In this document: positions 22,742 through 36,000 of the stretch, one piece after another
Position numbering within the stretch: position 1 is the stretch's first letter
Layout: every line of letters begins with the position of its first letter
Source: Lophius americanus
Lineage: Eukaryota > Chordata > Actinopteri > Lophiiformes > Lophiidae
Length of the DNA stretch: 64,000 bases
Reading direction: 5' to 3'
NCBI GenBank assembly: GCA_037951165.1
Contig: JBBDHG010000127.1
Location: forward strand, 1,172,501 to 1,236,500
Notes under the pieces: model-generated
Told to the model about the DNA's origin: nothing
Database searches by the model: none
The model's input: only the letters and a program-made list of their open reading frames with translations
Translations under genes and position numbers: made by a program

Positions 22742-25468
22742 ATGTTGGATTTGGATCTGTTTGGATTTGGATGTTGGATCTGTTGGATTGCATTACGGTC
22801 AACAGTGAGACTGATGGGATTTTTTAAAACATTCATTATTTTATCAAATCTGAGTTTAGCGTAGGAGTGGCTATTCATAGAAGAAAAAAGCAAACGTGGC
22901 ATCCAATCAAGAGCAGGGTTTGACTTAATTTAAAAAATCTAAACCTATTCTTTGTTCAACTTAGTTGGGCTGCATCAGTTTTAGTACTATATAAACTTTG
23001 ATGCGGTGTTCCTCGATCCTGTTTTGCGTCTGCGTGAGATGTGTGACTGCAGCCGACACCCAGGCAATATCATTACATGACAACTGCAAGCATGTCCACT
23101 CAGGCTGATACATGGTCCCCCAGTCCAGGGCTTACCCAGGAAAGAAGGCTTTCCATCACGCTGGAAGTGAGCCGAGGCTGGCCCGCAGCTGACAGCTCTT
23201 CAATATGCAAACTTTCTGTGTTTATTTATTTGCTTCTTAATTACCTCAGGTTCAAGCCAAGTGAGCATTTTTATCTATCGGTGAAAGAAATGGTAAAATT
23301 TTTCCTGTTGATCATTTGTCACCGGCATATCAAAGTCAAGTATTGAAGCTAGGTTTCCTTTAGACTCGTGATGGATGTCTTTGAAATCTTTTACCTTTAA
23401 TACTAATAAGTGCTTGTGTCATTCTTGCACCTTTTGACACGCGCACTTTCTAACCTCTGCCTACACGCTACCCTCCGCACCAAGCTCTTCCTGCCCCACG
23501 GCTTTAATCAGAGTAGTGCCAGCCCATCACGGCGCTGTGGGCCAGGTTAAACAACAAGATGGGGAATGAGATTATATACAGGCGGTTAGTTAGCAGCGGT
23601 GGCGGGCTGCTCTTGCCTTTAGAAAAGACATCTGGCTGTGCAGAAGAATGCAGTATATTTCCTGTCATATTATACCTGTCTCTTAAAACAGTTGCTAGTT
23701 ACCTTTGGCACTTTCCTGACATGTCACCATTGAGGAGAGTATTGGGCCAGCTGCTCCACTGATTTGTTGTTATAACTTCCCCCAGCCCCATCTTGTGACT
23801 CTTGAAGTTTCACTGTCTCCGTCTGTCTGTGCATCAGACTCTTTGGCTCCTCTCTGCATGTTAATGGGCTCGGCGATAATCCGTCTTGAGTTTTTTTTGG
23901 CAGGGCTTGGATAAGGACAGACAGTTGACTGCTTCTCCTATTTTGGGGAATATGTGTGCGGCGATGGGGGTTAGCGAGAATAGGGTGGGTCAGAATATCT
24001 AATTTAAAAACCCAAACTGTCCTCTTTTTAGCTCTCCTTTGCCAAAGATCAGCGTCTGCGGGTCTGATTGGAAGAGAACGTTGCTACTATCAGACCTCTA
24101 GAATAATTATACCGCAGCTGTTAACCGTGATATACCCTTTTCATCATTCATCAGCACCTACACTGGGCTTGGGCTTGCTGCTCCCCGTCCCCCCTAGTTA
24201 CATCAGGCGTGAAGCGAGACTTAAAGAAAGGTCTTTCACAAGTATTATAAGTATGGTCAACATATTAGGAATGCTGGCAGAGTATACGCAGAAGGTTGTT
24301 GAGCGGTGGGGATCCTAATCTCATGGGGGGTCAGACTATAGCAGGATTAGGTGAGATCCAGGTGCAGGAGTTCTGCATGCTGAACAGAAATATTAGATCG
24401 TGTTTGTGCATGTATTTGTGTGTGTGTGTGTGTGTGTGTATGTAAGCCTCTCCTTTCTTCCCAGAGGAAAGAACAAAACTTCAAAGGCATCCACATTATC
24501 GTTCATTAATGCAAATCAGCGCGTTTGAAACGATGTGAAACTTATGGTGTAAATGCAGCGACAAAGATTGTTTTGAAGGGGATTGCTCAGTCTTTCAGCA
24601 AATGGGGGCTGCTCGTTCACTTTCCCCTCTTTTTCATCTCCCCTGCGCTTAAAATGCCTCTTTTCTGCAGCTAATTGTGCTCAAATGTGTTCTCTTTCCT
24701 CGACCTGTATGTGGTTGTCTTGCTTGGGTCAATTTGCATGCGAGTGTCACAGTTGACCTCTATGGATCCCCACAGGAGATCCATCACCATGGTAACAGGG
24801 CCACATTGACCATATAGTAATGCAGGGATTGATTGATGTGCAAAGTGTAATTAAAAGCGCCACGCTAATAAGAGCTGTGGGAGCAATAGGCTTCCACCTA
24901 TGTATGGCCGAAGAGCGGGAGAGAAAAGAAAATGAAGAGAAGCTGGAGGAGGGGAGGAATGAATTGAGGGATAAGAGGGATGGAGATGGATATGGGAGGT
25001 ATTAAACTTGAGTAGAGTCAGAGGCAGTGGCACGGAATGCTGGAGGGCTGGAATGAGTAGGCCTGGGTGAGAAGATCAAAGCTCAAGTGTTAAGAGGACA
25101 GATTGAAAGCACGGGGTCTGAGAAGGCAGGGGAGGGTGCTGTTGGCTGAATATCTAACAAGCAGAAAAGAGCAGGAGGGAGAGGAGGCCAGGAAGAAGGT
25201 TGGCATGAATTGGTTGCAAAGGGAAAATATCATCTTTGAATTATATAACATGTCCTGAGCCAGATATGTACGCTCAACCTTTGCAAATGTGTATCCAACG
25301 ACGGCTCAAACGACGGAGCGAGGAGGAGTTAGAATGCTGCCCTTTGTATCCTAATCTCTTGCCATATCTTATGAAGCAGCACTCCTGAGCGCCTTCTAAT
25401 TAAAACCCCTCGACAAATGACTTACAAATGCATACCCTCCCAACCAACATGTGTGGGTCGGAGTGAGC
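22742..25468. other. Unique-looking DNA; candidate conserved non-coding region 24480-24900
   Basis: No transposon recognised except a TG tract at 24417-24440. 24480-24900 has an intact POU octamer ATGCAAAT (24509-24516), an RFX-like 'atcaccatggtaac' (24783-24796) and TAAT-type cores ('agtgtaattaaaagc', about 24845) in sequence free of repeats. That is the texture of vertebrate conserved non-coding elements. Frames at 23559-23762 and 23956-24318 (120 codons) have no recognisable domain. Confidence 0.3.
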
Positions 25469-25637
25469 GCACACGCACACGCTCACGCACACGCTCACGC
25501 ACACGCTCACGCACACGCTCACGCACACGCTCACGCTCACGCACACGCTCACGCTCACGCACACGCTCACGCACACGCTCACGCATGCTCACGCACACGC
25601 TCACGCACACGCACACCCTCACGCACACGCTCACGCA
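25469..25637. repeat. CpG-dense minisatellite of ACGCAC/ACGCTC hexamers
   Basis: About 28 hexamers alternate ACGCAC and ACGCTC, mostly as a 12-bp higher-order unit, with two places where ACGCTC is doubled (about 25530 and 25552), one ACGCATGC variant (about 25584) and a CCCTC variant (about 25616). Every hexamer carries a CpG. It gives long open frames on both strands (HA, RTRS, SV repeats) that are not genes. Confidence 0.95.
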
Positions 25638-26865
25638 CCCCACAGTCTGTCATGAACCTCGGGTGGAATATTCTTCTATATCCCTTCGTAAACAATTAGG
25701 CAAGTTATGGAGTGTTTAATGAGATAAAAGCAGATAAAACCTTGTCCTTTGTTTGTCTGCCCATTGGGACCACATTCTCAGAGTTGGTTTGTGTTATCAG
25801 GATGTCTCTCCGGAGGATGCTGCACGGCTGGAGAGCTCCAGGCATTAACACACACGTCTCTGTCTCGGGGTGTACGGGTCTGCATGTGTGGGAGTGTGTT
25901 TTAACTTTAGCACGACGCTCCAGGTATAAACAAAGTATCAAGTTTATTCAATTTGACTTTTTTATTTAGATCTGCTCCACCCTCTCTCTCTTTCCTGGCT
26001 CCCAGCCCTGCATACACGGAAGGCATCTTCTCTGAACCTCACATACCTTCAGAAAATAGCCCAGCGGAGGCATATTTCAATTGCCGAGGAGGAAGTAAAT
26101 TAAACAAGGCGGCAAAGGAGATATTCCTACCCTCTGCCTTTTCTTTTGAATTTGTGAATCCTTGCAATGGTGTTGCTGTCTGCCGCCACACATTGAAAAG
26201 CATGAAATGAGAAGTGCTTATGATGACTCATGCAGTGTTAAGCAGACAGAATACAGTGGAATCTCATTTTCATTCATACCAGCCAGAGTTCATTCAAAAC
26301 AATTCACCGGGAGTTATGTAGCAACATCTTGATAGTTAACCCCACAATAAAATAAAATAAAATAAAAAACACTTACATGTATGCATGATGGACATTATGG
26401 AACTGAACTAAGAATCAGATGCCAGCACAGCAGAACTTTCACTAAGAGTCTTCTTCTGGGAACTAATGAAAATTGAAAAAAAAGGGACGGTAACAGAGGG
26501 AGGTAGTGAGATGTCCACATTGTAAGTGCTGGACTACCAGGGGCACAGTTGGGCTGTAGGCAGCAAGAGGGATATGTGTTAAGTTGACTACCAGGGGCAC
26601 AGCTTTTGGGTGGGCCAGATTAGGATATTTTACCCTGGAGACGAAGCTGAAGTAGGAGTCTGCAGGTGTGACCGAGGGATCGAGTTCCCCAAGTGGACTC
26701 CATTACTTTATCATAATGTTACTCTGCAAACGAGTGTTAACCTTTAACCGTGTGTTTTCTGTGTAAATTGTTTAAAATAACTGTTTTGTTAATGTGCTTT
26801 ACATTAGGTTTGTTTTTATATTACGTTAATTTATCGTTATATTATTAAGTCGGGAAAATTATGGA
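25638..26865. other. Unassigned; AATAA repeat and a 17-bp direct repeat
   Basis: (AATAA)n at 26346-26367. The 17-mer 'gactaccaggggcacag' occurs exactly twice, at 26532-26548 and 26586-26602, 54 bases apart. The rest is not recognised; 25700-26210 has several mutually overlapping short frames with no motif. Confidence 0.5.
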
Positions 26866-27013
26866 ACCATCATCGCTGCTGCATCTGCAGAAGATCCTTC
26901 ATAATGACGCAATAACACAAAATCTATCAGACACTATAGGGAGCTTTATCCCGAAAATTTTAGTGCCAAATTTTTTAACGTTAGTTTGAAAAAGTTTTCA
27001 TGGCAAGATCAAC
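26866..27013 (+). mobile_element. Repeat family X, copy D (degenerate)
   Basis: 'ccatcatcgctgctgcatct' and 'aatgacgcaataac' resemble the left end seen at 49305-49370. 'gacactatagggagctttat' and 'ccgaaaattttagtgccaaa' resemble the first module, and 'gaaaaagttttcatgg' the start of the second. Block order fits the two-module layout with deletions. Confidence 0.5.
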
Positions 27014-27029
27014 TGAGAGGAGTAACCGG

Positions 27030-27200
27030 GGCTGATCCAGAACTCGCTGGAGGAGCTTTATATGTTATCAGGCCCGGAGACGCCTGAGATCGCCCAGGAT
27101 GAGCTGGAGAGTTTTGCTGGGAAAAGGGATGTCAGGAAAACCCTTCTCAGCCTGCTGTCACTGCAATCCAACCCCAGATAAGAAAAAAATGGATGGTTGG
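27030..27200 (+). mobile_element. Rex3/RTE-like LINE 3' end
   Basis: 'cgctggaggagctttatatg', 'ggagacgcctgagatcgccc', 'gatgagctggagagttttgc', 'gggaaaagggatgtcagg', 'ctcagcctgctgtcactgc' and 'ccccagataag...atggatgg' track the end of Rex3-type ORFs (GLERLGVP.EELE...GE) and their ATGGATGG tail. The 5' part is missing (5' truncation). Confidence 0.7.
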
Positions 27201-30200
27201 ATTTATATGCAAATAAAGATAAAAATAGATACTATATAAACAGAAACATTTGACTAAGTATCATTTAATAGAACATCTACCTGTTCAAACATACAAACTC
27301 CACTTAAGAACACGTTTCCAGAAAGCATCTTGTTCATAATCAAGGGAAATGACTGTGTTTGGCCTGTTTATCTTTGTCTGTCCCTGATCAGGTTCTCCCT
27401 CATAGTCTGTGCTCAACAGTCGTCATACGTCATCCACTTACTGATAAAAGGATTCCGTCAACAACCTCGCAAATCCAAAATGTCTTATCTGACCTTAACA
27501 CATGTCTAGAAATATTGCACCCCATAAATGATTCATGCTTCTTTGCATCTTGTGGGGGAACTCATATCACAATTCATATCTTTGTTTACTGATTCTACTC
27601 ACTTTAAATGCGATGTGGCTCTTTATATGAGATTGCAATTACCCGCGTGCAGAACAGACAGGGAGAAAATCGCAGAAATGTCACCACTCTCAACCGAGCT
27701 AAACTGGCAAAACGATGACAAGCACTCTCCTTGTCAGATACACAGGGTAACAGGCATCATGGTTTAAGATACACTTTACCTTCCTCATTAGAGGCTGTTA
27801 ATGCAAACATTCTACTCGGCACAACGCAAGACTTCAAAGCCTCTTCTGATATAGTGCAGGAAGAGGGCGACGGTGGCTGAGTGTTAAATCATAAACCCTC
27901 CTGAAAAAATAACAAGACGGGAGTTGTATTTTTTCCGTCACGCCAAAGAGTGATCACATATGAGCGTGGTTTAGTTTTCTCTAACATCAACAGAGATGGA
28001 AGATGGATTTATTGACATCCCCTCAAGCATTTGAGCATTGAAGTCAACGCAACCTCTGAGGTCATAGGTCACTGCCATTTATAGTCCAAATAACAGGTCC
28101 TGCTTGAAAGCCATCGTTGACCTTTCATTTTCTGCTTAATACCAGTTTCTCATCCTTATTGTCGTCCTGTCCCAAAACAGCATCTGACTTCTTCTCCCCT
28201 CTTCTTCCTTTCACCCTCTCTGCCAACCCCCCCCGCCCCCGTATACTAATTTCTGCTTCGGGTAATGACACATTCATCTTCGGTCACCTTCAGCGCGCTG
28301 CCTCTCAAAACGGTTTTGACAAATGCTCTCACTTTCTAGAGGCCACCAGTGTCGAAACATCAGCAGGTTGAGTGGCAGTATAAATACCAGCAACTGATGC
28401 TTCCTTCAGGATAATCACCATCGCTGCTGGCCTGTTCCTGGCACTCAGCACAGCGCTCAGCTTCTCTCTTTGATTTGGAGTGGTGGCGGTTTGTCTTATC
28501 TGTGTGCAGGCTTGCATCTATGTGTGTGATTAATCTGTACTGAGGTAAAGGTGGGGTGCAATCAGCGCTCCATTTATGAATAGCAAAGGGCTTTGTGACC
28601 ATGCAGAGGAAATTGGAAATGGGAGATGGCGTGTCCAGTGTTTTGGCAGGGTAATGGAGCCTAAGAAGTCATTTAGGCCCAGCTCTGACCTGTCACATGC
28701 CTGTCACACTGCTGGTTCGGCAGTGTCAGATCCAATGTACATGTGGTTGATCACAGCCTAGTGTGCTGGCATCTCCCATAGTCCCTTGTCAGTCAAAGAC
28801 AACACACATCAGAATCAAAAATACACAGGCGCAGACACACATACGTAAATTGCATGACGGAGAAAGGGAATGGAGCTGCAGCCATGCTACGTCAAACCAT
28901 CAAATCTGTTCCCGCCAGATAAACATCCTCTTGACACTGTGACATTTTCAACAAAACAAGCTGAGTGTGAAGGCTTCAAACGTGCACGGCCTTGTGCATA
29001 CACAATTGCTATGCATGTGTTTATGTGTGTCTGTTATTTATGGATGCAGAAATAACAGGTCTTTTGTATAAGGAGTGAAATTAATGTATGACCCTGGTGT
29101 AATGGGTAATAAATCACCCCTCATGAAGGATGATTTTTTTCCCGCTCCCCACCCTAAAATGTTAACATTAGCATTTTGTTGTGTTATGTCGAGATAGATT
29201 ATTGTAAGATTTATGCAAAGAGAATTAGATGGTGCCAAGTGTTTCCGGCTTGGTCATGAGAGTCATGTCAGACTCCTCTCATTTTGATCAATGGGAAAAG
29301 AGCACCGAGTCGACGTTATAAAACTTGACGCGCACTTTTAACTCCCTGTCAACCTGAATTTAATGACTTGATATTTGTGGGGTTTTTTTACGTTATACAA
29401 AGTGCATTATTTATCTTTTAAGACGGAGCATTACAGTTTAATTCAGACAGCAGCAAACTCTTTTCTCCTGTCCCCGAAATTAGAAATGTTATCACCCCCA
29501 TCAGCGACTGCTTTAAAAATATTTAACGACAAAAAAAATTAAGTTAAGACAATTTTGTTTATAAAACCAGCAAATCGCCTCAAGGCGGTGGTATGGATTC
29601 CTTTTTATATGTCCGTTTTCCATTTCAGCAAACACAAAACAAACGATTTTGATATTAAAAGCCATTTCACACCATCTTCTTGCTCATTAGTTGGCCTTAC
29701 CTCCGGAGCGATCAGTCTGAACCCATAGAATTGTACCAGGATATCTGTCGCCCAAACAACTTCCTCTAAGGTTTCGCTCTCTCTCTCCAAAGTCCTTCCT
29801 CTTCCCTTCGCACCATTTCTCGTCCTCCTCCCTTCCCACATCCCCGTGCGAGGTTGAATTAATGTTTGACTGTGTGAGACTTGTAGATGGCAAATGTTCA
29901 CATTCATTATGCATGACTTCCATGTTGCTGTTAATTTCTCGGAGCCAGCCAAGTCGAGGAAATGATTTTGTACATTATGTTTGTTTAATGAAATTGTCAC
30001 ACTAATGGAACCGAGGCTGAATAAGATGGAGATGACTGTTTCTATTTGTAATTTTTATAACTTCCTTTTTTATTGCTACCAGTTATTTAGGTACCAGTGC
30101 TACACAAGCAGACTTGGGGTAAGGCATTGAAAGGATTTTATTTTTAATACCTGAAATATCACTCTTTTGGTGGCCTTAACATGTCGTATTAATATTTAGC

Positions 30201-30944
30201 AGTATTACATGTATTTTTATGGAGGTACAAGCGTGCAGTAGTGTATGTTTATGTACTTTACATACCTTTACTTGAGGTCTGTAGGTGTTTTGAGTTCCAT
30301 AAATTTTGTGGTGCTATTCTGAATAATTTAGCTGTCTTCTTTGGCTATAAATCTCTTTAGGTTAATATGCCTTATCTCATTCCGCGCTACATCTCAAAGC
30401 AGACTTTGTAAATCCGGGATGATAATCACTGTTTCGTGTTTCTCCGACTGGAAATCAGCCTTTACACACTCTTACATTCACTGATAATGAACACTTTTAA
30501 TTGAACACGATTTGCTTTTCTCATGTTCCACCATTACTGTGGGACACAAGGCTAAACATTAGTGTATCAGTATTTAAAAACATGAATGAATAAATAACTG
30601 TTAATCTGACAAAATGTCCAAATCATGGTCGTCCTACATGTACTTCCAGATTCTTCAAAAATTCCTCATTCTGGACAAAAACTTAGCAGGTATACTGCAT
30701 CCACTTCTGACCATTTTCTAATTCTCCTTCATTATTTTCTGACAGAGCAAAATTCATGTTATCCCAATTATGGCAACTCGTCCTGCCACCCCCATATTAG
30801 CTGTAAATATACTGTAACGTTCTCAGTACAATGCTGTGTTTGGTTTATGACTTATTAAATAATGTTTAACTGACCCCTGTTTTCTAAACAACTAACTCCT
30901 CAGTCTGTAGAATACTCCACCAAAAGCTCTGAGGGTCAGCAAGG
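27201..30944. other. Mostly unique DNA, no element recognised
   Basis: No transposon or gene recognised. A 131-codon minus-strand frame (29605-30000) overlaps a 78-codon frame in another register; neither has a domain I know. A C-rich patch is at 28228-28240. Parts such as 29880-30000 (closely spaced TTAAT/ATGATT cores) could be regulatory, but only an alignment would show it. Confidence 0.35.
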
Positions 30945-31210
30945 TGTGTTGTTGCACAATTCAGACCAGTCTTTACGTATGAGTTGAAAGAGGCCTTGGA
31001 TGTTTTCCTTGGATATTTTGATACTTTCTGAATGTGCTTTCGGTTTGCTCTTTTGGAATTCGGAAGCTCTTCCATTCCTGCAAACATTCATTATCATTCC
31101 AAGTCTTCCCCAAATAATCACTCACAGCGGATCTATGGAGTCCCACAGCCTCAAAAACGACTTTGTAATCCAACCCAGACTGATGTTTTTCAATCACCTT
31201 CCTTATATCT
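30945..31210 (-). pseudogene. Tc1/mariner transposase relic (N-terminal DNA-binding part)
   Basis: The minus-strand frame from 31197 reads HQSGLDYKVVFEAVGLHRSA, which matches the helix-turn-helix start of fish Tc1 transposases (KSGxxYKxIxxxxGxxxSTV). Across a frameshift it continues as KPKAHSESIKISKENIQGLF, fitting the second helix-turn-helix/AT-hook linker region (RAHRxLxxxVxKNPxxTxKxLQ). The catalytic DDE domain is not visible. No terminal inverted repeats were identified. Confidence 0.6.
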
Positions 31211-32958
31211 TATCTAACTTATTTTGATATTGGATTAGTGTGCTACTGGTAAGACCTATAAGCCAACTTCCTGCTTTGGAAAATGGTCTATTTTCGTGAT
31301 GTTTTGATTGAACAGGAACAGTGTTTAGTTCAGCTTTAATCAGTATTTTAGACCGGTTAGTAGTTCTTTGTATTTTTGTTTCTAAGGGGGTCAATATAGA
31401 GAAAACAGATCCTCTAGGTTTATTAAATACTATTATCAAAACCTGTGTTTTATGTCTATACAGACTTCCTTTCATTTAATTTTATAATTTTAAAAGTGAA
31501 AATGTGACAGTTTAGCTTCAGAAGCACATTATAAATTAAATGTATTATTATTATTATTATATTTGGATGCTAAGATTTAAAAAAAATAAAAAAAATAAAG
31601 ATCAACGACGTTGTGTATGAGTCACAATGGCTGTGGTAATGGTTGTCATACTAACCACAGTAGTTTCCCATTGTTCAGTTGGAACAGCCTACAGCCAGTT
31701 CTTTTTCATCCCTAAGACCCCTCATTTAATAGATTTGTATTCCACCCCAAGACTAGCACTCATCAGTGTCCGGGCTCCATTCCTTTAAAATCTTATGACA
31801 TCTTAGAGTCGAGTCACCTTCTAACTTGTGCATTCACCAGCCGAAAAAGCCCCAGATAGATTAACCTCGCAGATGATGATTGACCAGATGAGATGAGGCA
31901 GGAGCCAGAATTGAAAGCGCCACAGCTTCAGCTTCCCTGGGACCGCAGTGGTATTGATCTGCTTGATTCCGCTGATTGCATCCTGCCTAAGTTGTTCCAC
32001 CTGTTCTGTATCTCTGAGATCTAAATTGCTCAAAGCTTGTGATGGGTTTCTCTGTGGTACTGGCTCATAATTGATGCAAAATCAGTGAAGCAGCATTTCA
32101 ATGGAAATGCAGGACTTTCCGGGTTCGATCTCCGCTCATGCCCCCTTGATGTTTCTTGAATATTGTCCAAGACGCTTTTGGTGCATGCTTTTGTTGTCCT
32201 TCCTGTGGTCATGTAATACACGTGTGTTCTGATTGGAAAAAGATGCAGAACAGTCTCCAAACGTTAACCTACATCTAATGGTATTGATGGCGGCATGATG
32301 AGCTCTATTCGATAGTGCATGCCGCAGGTTGAGATGGTGCAGCCAACCGTTATGCCTTTCTCAAGGTTTTGCCAGATGTTCCTGTGTTGTTAAACAGAAC
32401 TGGAGGTAAACTTAAATTGCTGTGATGTCTTTATGGGACCTGGAAGAAGTTGGAAGTTTTGCTTATCTCAGCTAGTCCCACTGTGGACATTAATAGGTTA
32501 GTGTTCAGCTCTGTCATTAAAATGACAAATTAAAATTTAACAGGCACACTCTTCTTCAACTAAATGAGGGATTAACATGTGAAAATAAAGGTAGCTATCA
32601 ACCTTCTGCATTGTGGAAGTTATCGCGTTTGAAGAGAATATGCTAATTCTCCCAGGTCTGATTTTCGTCACTGTAAATTAATTATCTTGAATTATATATA
32701 CTTTCCTAAAACAGCCATTATTTTTTTATTTGTATCTTCCAATTAACAATCCCAAATCAGCATTAATCCTGTTGTAAACAGAACCATTTTCGTGGATAAA
32801 AAGGGTCTGCACACACCAATGCAGTGTGTGTCCATGTGTCAGTGTGTAGGTCTATCGCAGAGGTGCTGATGCTGCTGCGAACCCAAAATCCATCACTGAG
32901 CCCAGCCAGGCGATTACAGCCTGCCATGGGAAACGCTGACTACTGCTGCTACTCTATT
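31211..32958. other. Unassigned; ATT trinucleotide run at 31541-31562
   Basis: An (ATT)n tract of about 20 bp and A-rich sequence at 31575-31600. No transposon or coding signal recognised in the rest; part of 31211-31480 could be eroded Tc1 sequence. Confidence 0.4.
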
Positions 32959-33040
32959 AGGCAAAGTGCTTGTGTGTGAGTGTGTGTGTGTTTATTTGTG
33001 TGGGTGTGTGTGAGAGAGAGATAGAGAATGAGACGGAGAG
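32959..33040. repeat. TG then GA microsatellite
   Basis: 'gtgtgtgagtgtgtgtgtg' passes through 'tttatttgtgtgggtgtg' into a GA-rich block ('gagagagagatagagaatg'). Interrupted and old. Confidence 0.85.
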
Positions 33041-36000
33041 AATGGGTATAATACCAGACCAGGTGCTAAGTGCTTCTCAGTACCTGCTTTTCAGTCCAGG
33101 ACCATTTTCGGCTGCACAGATCCCTCGCCACCCCAGGGCTGTGAATCAGCCTGTCCTGCAAAAGAGTATGTTTATCATGTGCTGCGTTGCAACGGATTGA
33201 TTTTTACTTGTCAAAGCATCTTGTAGAACAGATGTGTGTAAATGTCTGCATAGTTTCCGAGTATGTGTCTGTAAATGTTGCATACCACACATATGTGAAT
33301 GTTCCTGCGTACCGGTGTAAGGGGGCAGGTGGGCTGTGTAATATGGATTGATGTGACCATTGGGGGACAGGCATTTAGAGCATGACTGAGGGCTGCAGCA
33401 GCGTCACTCTGTCTCGGTCTGCTGCCCCTGCCAGCACAGCTCCACCAACGGCTTTGATTACTTGTTGTTATTGGAGTGTGAAATTTGAATATGCTTTTTC
33501 ATTACTCAAAGTTTAGCTTGCTTTGGCATAGGAAGGGGCGACAGTAGAGTGTTTGGTTTTGTGCTGTGATGTTGACCTGATTTTGTAAGTGTTTGGTTGA
33601 GAATTTTGACATTTGCTGTTAGGGCTAGGTCAGAATTAGTTTGTTCTATTTCAAGGATTTAAATCATCATGTTTGAATTTTTTTTTTTGTTGTAACTTTT
33701 AAGTTTGTTTGTCAGACAATTGATCAAATACTTTGGTCTGCACTACAATATATGAAATACCTAAAATGTCCATCTTTTTTACTAACTTTTATGGTATTGG
33801 GAGGATGAATTGGGAGGTATTATCTTCTTTTATCTTACCTTAAAGACCTGACAAAGATCACAAACATGCAGTTCACTATGTAAATTGTCTAAATAAGATG
33901 GTAAAACCGATATATTGTTCTAGGAATATTATAAGCTTTTGTTTTCCCCTATCTTTTTGTTTTTGTTTTATTTATTTTTACACATTTTGGACTGTTTTGC
34001 CCTTATTTAGTTTAGGTAAAAAATAATCTAATAAAATCTGTAAATGTTAAAATCTGTCCATCGACTTATCTTATACAGACATTCTATCCTTGTCAATAAC
34101 AAATAGAACAACCATCACGATCCCTTTTCTTTCCTCTCCACAATTAGCCTGTTAACCTATTAGTAACTCCAGTGACACGAGTGTTTTAAAGACCATTTAA
34201 ATTCTATGAAAGTCCCTTATAAAAATTAATGTCATGAATAACATCAAACCAGTTCCGATAACACTGCTTGAATAATTTGATATAAAACAATTTAGTTTGA
34301 TTAGTAAACAACAAACTGCCACTGATTCATTTTCAAACATTCAAAAAATAAAAATAACAAACTATTGTACAGTACATATAACACTTCTCTGACGAGGGGT
34401 ATCTTTTCAATATTAACTTAATGAATCATTTGAGAAATATGCTGTACGCGGTGTATTATGTGTCTGTATTGGTTCAACACTTAAAACTAAAATAGAACCC
34501 CAACAACTCTCTCAATTGTTGAAATTAAATTGTAGCACTAGTAAACACTGTGAATGTTTAATACTAAATAGAGTTGCTGAAATATTAGCATTATAGATGA
34601 CATGAAGTTTAATGAAATATTTTGATCTTGAAGTTGTAATTTGTCATTTTAGAATATTTTGAAAATAATGTACGAAGCAATGAACCTTGAAGCTATCAAG
34701 CAAAGCAAGAGAACGCGGAGTGATATCTATTGTAGGTAAACTGTCTTCCCTTCCAGCTAGCTACTCCATAAGTTCAGGACTGAGTACAGAGGTTATGGCA
34801 TTAGTTACTTTCCACCAATGAGGCAGAGTCTGGCTGTCAACTGCCTTTCCCAGGGTGACTTCATTACTTTCCTTTCCTTACTTTTGTGTGTGGGTGGACC
34901 AAAATTACATCTCTCTTGAATTGGATCAACACTGATGAAATCAAGTTCAACAGTTGATTCAACAACCATTTGATTCTGAAAACCTTGTGGAAGTGAAAAC
35001 ACACTCAGAAAGGTGAAATTCCAACACTTCAGCTGTCCTATTGTTTATATTCAGCCCTAATTAGAAATAATGATCTTAGTTACATGATAATGTAGTTTAG
35101 TAAACATGGTGGATATTACATCTGTTCCATATGTTAGCATTGTCATTATGAACAGGTCAGCCTCGCTTTGCTTGAGAGCCTAGAATGACTGGATCTTTAG
35201 TCATGTTTAATATAATGCAATTCCAAAACGAGACACTTTAGAACATTAAAAATCAATCCTGTATTTTGTACTTTTCTGAGTTTACTTTTCTGACTCTTTT
35301 CATCAGTTTGTTTGCCATGCCTCACTCTGATTGTATCCAACAGTTGAGACTTCCTCTAAAGGACCTCACGCTGGAAGCTGACAGCCAGAAAGCTGAGGGT
35401 TTAAATGGCTGGAGTGCGTTATAAAAAGAAAGAGAGCACCTGGTAAAACTCTATTAATCTTCAGGTGCTTGGAGGAGACGTTCGTTATCAGAGCTCGGGA
35501 ATTAAACATGAGCATGAATTCTTCAGACGCCCAATATAAAAGAGTTGGATAATTTTAGAAGGGATCAATCCACCTATAATTTTAGCTTCCCTCAAAGGCC
35601 TCTCTGTCTCTGCCGTTCAGAAATAATCCCTTTTGGAATTTGAAAGCTGTGTTGTCCAATATGTATCCGCAAAATGGATTAAAGGGACTCAATAGTTCAG
35701 CTTTTGTTTTTCATGTCTAACCTATTAATGTTCTCATCTATAAGAGTGATCAGATTTTTCCAGCAAATAGGGAAGAAGGTGAATGGCAAAAAATAAGAAA
35801 TAAATCATAGAAAGTAAGGGAAGGAGACATCTCTGACTCTGAAATGATAAATATTTAGCTGTGTTGTTACCGTGGCTGATCTTGATATAGGTTGCCAAAT
35901 AAACGGCATTTTATTCCATTAAATCTGGCATTTACTCAAAAGTTATAGCATTAGGTGCAAACTATGTGGTTATTGAAACGCACATCAATATACAGCGGGC

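Noticed and set aside
25469..25637. Regular repeat that might be mistaken for a CRISPR array
   Set aside because: Hexamer units without unique spacers, in a vertebrate genome.
25417..25719. Open frames of 60-100 codons on both strands, arginine/serine or alanine/histidine repeats
   Set aside because: They translate the hexamer minisatellite in different registers; no unique protein sequence.
29605..30000. 131-codon minus-strand frame
   Set aside because: No domain recognised, another open frame overlaps it in a different register, and no splice or promoter context.
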